A DNA stretch of 64,000 nucleotides, taken from the NCBI RefSeq assembly GCF_000017505.1, contig NC_009675.1, positions 1,798,001 through 1,862,000 on the forward strand, in the 5' to 3' direction. The position numbers and the translations under genes were made by a program. Below the pieces are notes generated by a model, which had not been told where the DNA came from, ran no database searches, and worked only from the letters and a program-made list of their open reading frames with translations. The first letter of the stretch is position 1, and each line of letters begins with the position of its first letter. The DNA is from Anaeromyxobacter sp. Fw109-5 (GTDB taxonomy: Bacteria > Myxococcota > Myxococcia > Myxococcales > Anaeromyxobacteraceae). Positions 60,706 through 64,000 of this stretch are shown in pieces.

Positions 60706-61170
60706 TCACGGCTTCTGAGCGGACGCCCGCCGCTCCAGCTCGTCCGGCGGGACGTCCTCCACGTGCGTCGAGACGAACCAGGAATGGCCGAACGGATCGG
60801 TGAGGATGCCCGACCGATCGCCGTAGAACTGATCGGCGACCGGTCGGGTGAGCTGCGCGCCGGCCGCCACCGCCCGCGCCACCACCGCGTCCACGTCCGG
60901 CACGTAGAGGAGGAGCGACAGCGGCGTCCCACCGATCGTCTGCGGGCTGCGCGCGCCCATCTCCGGGTGCTCGTCCGCGAGCATCACCACCGAGTCGCCG
61001 ATGCGGATCTCGGCGTGCCCCACGCGACCGTCGGGCCGTGCCATGCGGAAGAGCTCGGTCGCGCCGAAGGCGGCCACGTAGAAGTCGATGGCCTTCGCGG
61101 CACCCTTCACGATGAGATAAGGCGTGATGGAGTGGTAACCCTCGGGGATCGGCTTGACGGGCTGGGGCAT
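60706..61170 (-). CDS. VOC-superfamily (PhnB-like) protein
   Basis: A 154-residue protein with the PhnB-like glyoxalase/VOC pattern: EGYHSITPYLIVKGAAKAIDFY, MARPDGRVGHAEIRIGDSVV, then VPDVDAVVARAVAAGAQ and YGDRSGILTDPFGHSWFVST. Two beta-alpha-beta-beta-beta modules are visible. Metal residues are partly kept (His in VGHAE, Asp/His in DPFGHSW). GAGGAGGAG precedes the ATG. Function is unknown; related proteins are glyoxalase-like or non-enzymatic. Convergent with the AlkB-like gene. Confidence 0.9.
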   Translation of the reverse strand: MPQPVKPIPEGYHSITPYLIVKGAAKAIDFYVAAFGATELFRMARPDGRVGHAEIRIGDSVVMLADEHPEMGARSPQTIGGTPLSLLLYVPDVDAVVARAVAAGAQLTRPVADQFYGDRSGILTDPFGHSWFVSTHVEDVPPDELERRASAQKP

Positions 61171-61388
61171 GGCTCCTCCTCGCCCGCGCGCGGGCGTGGC
61201 CCTCCGTTGTCCGGCGGGCCGCGACCTGTCGAGTCCCGTTAGAGGCGTGAAGGGCCTCCCGGCGGCCTGGGACGCGCGCCGGCGCGCAGGCCCGCCCGGC
61301 ACGTCACTCCGTGCTTCACCGCACTCCGCGGGGCGCGCAACTTGGATGTCTCCCAGCAGCGCGGGGCTTCCCGCGCCGGAGCCGCCCG

Positions 61389-62807
61389 ATGGACGTCCTC
61401 ACGCTCTCACGCGTGCAGTTCGCGCTGACGATCATGTTCCACTACCTGTTCCCGCCGCTCACCATCGGGCTGGCGGGCGTGATCGCGGTCCTGCTCTGGC
61501 GCTATCTGCGAACGAAGGACCCCGTCTACCACTCGGCGGCGCACTTCTGGACGGCGCTCTTCGCGGCGAACTTCGCCATCGGCGTCGCCACCGGCGTCGT
61601 GATGGAGTTCCAGTTCGGCACCAACTGGTCGCGCTACTCCACCTTCGTGGGCGACATCTTCGGCTCGGCCCTGGCCGCGGAGGGGATCTTCGCCTTCTTC
61701 CTCGAGTCGGGCTTCCTCGCCGTGCTCGTCTTCGGCTGGGACCGCGTCTCGCCGCGCATGCACTTCATCGCGGCGACGCTGGTCGCGGCCGGCTCGGTGT
61801 TCTCGGCGGTCTGGATCGTGGTGGCGAACAGCTGGCAGCAGACGCCCGCCGGCTTCCGGCTCGCCGGCGAGGGCGCCGCGCGGCGCGCCGAGATCACCGG
61901 CTTCTGGGACGCGGTGCTGAACCCGTCGAGCGTGGTGCGGCTGCTGCACACGCTCAACGGAGCGTACGTGCTGGGGGCGTTCTTCGTCCTCAGCATCTCC
62001 GCCTTCTACCTCTTGCGCGGGCGCCACGAGGAGTTCGCGAAGCGCAGCTTCTCGGTGGCGCTCCCGTTCGCGGCGGTGTTCTCCCTGCTCCTCCTCGTCA
62101 CCGGCGACATGAGCGCCCGGGTGGTGGCGGAGCACCAGCCCGCGAAGCTCGCCGCCATGGAGGGGCACTTCGAGGACGGGCCGGCGGACCTGCACCTGTT
62201 CGGCGTCCCGCGGCCGGAGGAGGGCCGCGTCGCGCTCGGCGTCGCCATCCCGGGTGGCCTCTCGCTGCTCGTCCACCGCGACCCCGACGCCCCGATCCAG
62301 GGGCTCGCCTCGGTGCCGCCGGACGCGCGCCCTCCGGTGACGGTGCCTTTCCACGCGTTCCACCTGATGGTGGCGCTCGGCACTGCGTTCATCGCCGTGA
62401 CCCTCGTCGGCCTCTGGCTGAAGCGGAAGGGGACGCTCTTCCGCACCCGCTGGCTCCTCTGGATCTTCGTGTTCGCGGTGCTCGGCACCTACGCGTCGAA
62501 CCAGCTCGGCTGGATCGTCGCGGAGGTGGGGCGCCAGCCGTGGACCGTGTGGAACCTGCTGCGCACCGAGCACTCCTTCTCGCCCTCGGTCACCGCGGGC
62601 CAGGTGCTCCAGTCGGTGATCCTCTTCGGCCTCGTCTACTTCGGGCTGCTCCTCGTGTGGCTCTACGTGATGAACGCCAAGATCCAGGCCGGCCCTCCGC
62701 CCGCGGCGCCGCCTCCCGGGAAGACGAAGGGCAAGGAGCTCGTGGACGTGGCGGCCACCTACGAGGAGCCGGGCGGCGGTCACCTCGCCGGCGAGGGGAG
62801 GCACTGA
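61389..62807 (+). CDS. cydA: Cytochrome bd quinol oxidase subunit I
   Basis: A 472-residue membrane subunit. [20 protein letters not shown] opens it, with the heme-ligand His in FHYLF. LEGIFAF-type packing ([13 protein letters not shown]), [13 protein letters not shown] (second His) and the diagnostic [12 protein letters not shown] near residue 390 are present. The Q-loop is short, so it belongs to the CioA/short-Q-loop group. It oxidises quinol and reduces O2 at high affinity. The stop overlaps the cydB ATG (TGATG). A 35-residue basic Pro-rich tail is cytoplasmic. Confidence 0.95.
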   Translation: MDVLTLSRVQFALTIMFHYLFPPLTIGLAGVIAVLLWRYLRTKDPVYHSAAHFWTALFAANFAIGVATGVVMEFQFGTNWSRYSTFVGDIFGSALAAEGIFAFFLESGFLAVLVFGWDRVSPRMHFIAATLVAAGSVFSAVWIVVANSWQQTPAGFRLAGEGAARRAEITGFWDAVLNPSSVVRLLHTLNGAYVLGAFFVLSISAFYLLRGRHEEFAKRSFSVALPFAAVFSLLLLVTGDMSARVVAEHQPAKLAAMEGHFEDGPADLHLFGVPRPEEGRVALGVAIPGGLSLLVHRDPDAPIQGLASVPPDARPPVTVPFHAFHLMVALGTAFIAVTLVGLWLKRKGTLFRTRWLLWIFVFAVLGTYASNQLGWIVAEVGRQPWTVWNLLRTEHSFSPSVTAGQVLQSVILFGLVYFGLLLVWLYVMNAKIQAGPPPAAPPPGKTKGKELVDVAATYEEPGGGHLAGEGRH

Positions 62808-63835
62808 TGGACCTGCAGGTGCTCTGGTTCGCCCTCCTCGGCGTGCTGCTCGCGGGCTACGCGGTGCTCGACGGGTTCGACCTCGGGGTCGGCACGCTCT
62901 ACCTCCTCGCCCGCCGCGACGAGCAGCGGCGGGTGCTGCTGAACTCCATCGGGCCGGTGTGGGACGGGAACGAGGTGTGGCTCGTCACGTTCGGCGGCGC
63001 GCTGTTCGCGGCGTTCCCGCGCGCCTACGCGACGACCTTCAGCGCGCTCTACACCCCGTTCATGCTGCTCATCCTGGCCCTCATCTTCCGGGCCGTCGCC
63101 ATCGAGTTCCGCAGCCGGCGGCCGTCGAGGGCGTGGCGCACGACCTGGGACGTCGCCTTCTTCGCGGCGAGCGCGCTCTCGCCGCTGCTGTTCGGCGCGG
63201 CCATCGCGAACCTCATGCGCGGCCTGCCGGTGCGGGCGGACGGCGAGGCGCAGATCGCGCTGCTCGGGCTCCTCTCCCCGTACGCGCTGCTCGTCGGCGC
63301 CTTCACGCTCTCCCTGTTCGCCCTGCACGGCGCGACCTGGCTGCTCCTCAAGACCGAGGGCGAGCTGCACGAGGACGTGCGCCGCTGGGCCTGGACCGCG
63401 GCGGGGGTGTTCTCGACGCTCTACCTGCTCACCACCATCTTCACGCTCGTGGCCATCCCGCGCGCCACCGCGAACCTCGCCGAGCTCCGCTGGGGGTGGG
63501 TGGTGGTGGTGCTGAACGTGCTCGCCGCCGGCAACGTGCCACGCGCCGTGTACCTGCGGCGGTACGGCCAGGCGTTCGTGTCGTCCGCGGCGACCATCGT
63601 CGCGCTCGTCGTGCTGTTCGGCCTCGCGCAGTGGCCGAACCTCGTGACGTCGACGCTGGATCCAGCCTTCTCCATCACCATCCGCAACGGCTCCTCCACC
63701 GCGCCGACGCTCCGCAACATGGCCATCATCGCGGCCATGGGGATGCCGTTCGTCCTCGGCTACACCGGCCTCATCTACTGGGTGTTCCGCGGGAAGGTCC
63801 GCGAGGGCGAGCACCGCGGCGGGCACGGGTACTGA
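62807..63835 (+). CDS. cydB: Cytochrome bd quinol oxidase subunit II
   Basis: A 342-residue membrane protein with about eight hydrophobic helices and the CydB signature YAVLDGFDLGVGTLYLLAR near the N-terminus, followed by GPVWDGNEVWLVTFGGALF. The C-terminal YTGLIYWVFRGKV is the last helix. It starts by overlapping the cydA stop, so the two subunits are co-translated. No CydX-type small gene is visible before hexamer array 6, 63 bases downstream. Confidence 0.95.
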   Translation: MDLQVLWFALLGVLLAGYAVLDGFDLGVGTLYLLARRDEQRRVLLNSIGPVWDGNEVWLVTFGGALFAAFPRAYATTFSALYTPFMLLILALIFRAVAIEFRSRRPSRAWRTTWDVAFFAASALSPLLFGAAIANLMRGLPVRADGEAQIALLGLLSPYALLVGAFTLSLFALHGATWLLLKTEGELHEDVRRWAWTAAGVFSTLYLLTTIFTLVAIPRATANLAELRWGWVVVVLNVLAAGNVPRAVYLRRYGQAFVSSAATIVALVVLFGLAQWPNLVTSTLDPAFSITIRNGSSTAPTLRNMAIIAAMGMPFVLGYTGLIYWVFRGKVREGEHRGGHGY

Positions 63836-63897
63836 CCCGCCGCGCTCACGTGAACGCGCCGAGGAGTACCGCCTCCGTCTGTCGAGGGCGAGGGCGG

Positions 63898-64000
63898 GGT
63901 CAGGGTCGCGGTCGGGGTCGGGGTCGCGGTCGCGGTCGGGGTCGCGGTCGGGGTCGCGGTCGCGGTCGGGGTCGCGGTCGCGGTCGGGGTCGCGGTCGGG
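63898..64000 (+). repeat. GGTCGN hexamer array 6, running off the window
   Basis: Tandem GGTCGC and GGTCGG units continuing to base 64000. One variant unit, GGTCAG, starts it. Like arrays 1 and 2 it is G-rich on the plus strand, and it starts 62 bases after the cydB stop. Its end is not seen, so neighbouring genes and unit count are unknown. Confidence 0.95.

Overview
The window is very GC-rich, densely coded chromosomal DNA, most consistent with a myxobacterium of the Anaeromyxobacter type. Reasons: strong third-position G/C bias throughout, a MYXO-CTERM-like C-terminal tail on a secreted phosphoesterase (52709-54076), futalosine-pathway menaquinone synthesis (mqnD), a receiver-bearing sensor kinase, and repeated GGTCGN hexamer arrays. 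The genus is an inference; there is no rRNA or tRNA in the window to confirm it.

Layout. 1-1499: 5' part of a hybrid histidine kinase. 1.7-12.1 kb: a mixed run of single genes (MFS transporter with a convergent AraC regulator, methyltransferases, a Tat-exported multicopper oxidase, a receiver-only response regulator, an FxsA gene broken by an in-frame TAG, a flavin oxidoreductase, a hemerythrin-like protein). 12.1-13.8 kb: an accessory island with two GGTCGN arrays and two convergent paralogous four-helix-bundle genes. Each of these genes starts inside a 22-bp near-perfect inverted repeat that buries its ribosome binding site and ATG. 13.8-37.9 kb: housekeeping and metabolic genes (YebC, a membrane-fused spermidine-synthase-like protein, PII-like/CBS sensor, MqnD, ABC exporter, alcohol dehydrogenase, DUF4091, transglycosylase, phosphoesterase, orphan Imm8, NDH-2, zinc-ribbon SDR, NnrS, PabBC fusion, ABC-F). 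37.9-40.4 kb: a second accessory cassette, an HNH endonuclease gene bracketed by inverted 12-mers and then by two hexamer arrays. 40.4-44.2 kb: HipA-like kinase/DUF3037 pair, MFS, SDR, cupin. 44.4-51.9 kb: a tightly overlapping sulfate assimilation operon read leftward (cysD, cysN, a CysH-CysC fusion, cysT, cysW, cysA, sulfate-binding lipoprotein) with a recognisable promoter. 52-64 kb: SRPBCC protein, MYXO-CTERM phosphoesterase, hemerythrin pair, AMP-ligase, nitrilase-like protein, SGNH lipoprotein, atypical Gre factor, AlkB-like, VOC protein, cydAB, and the start of another hexamer array.

How the genes work together. The sulfate operon takes up sulfate, activates it to APS, and can reduce or phosphorylate APS on one polypeptide. 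The linker joining those two enzymes is a hexamer array lying in frame. cydAB, NDH-2 and mqnD point to a menaquinone-linked respiratory chain adapted to low oxygen.

The most unusual material is the GGTCGN hexamer family (six arrays, stop-free in all six frames, with G4-forming stretches) and its association with palindrome-led four-helix-bundle genes and an HNH gene. All function calls come from reading the sequence; no database searches were run.
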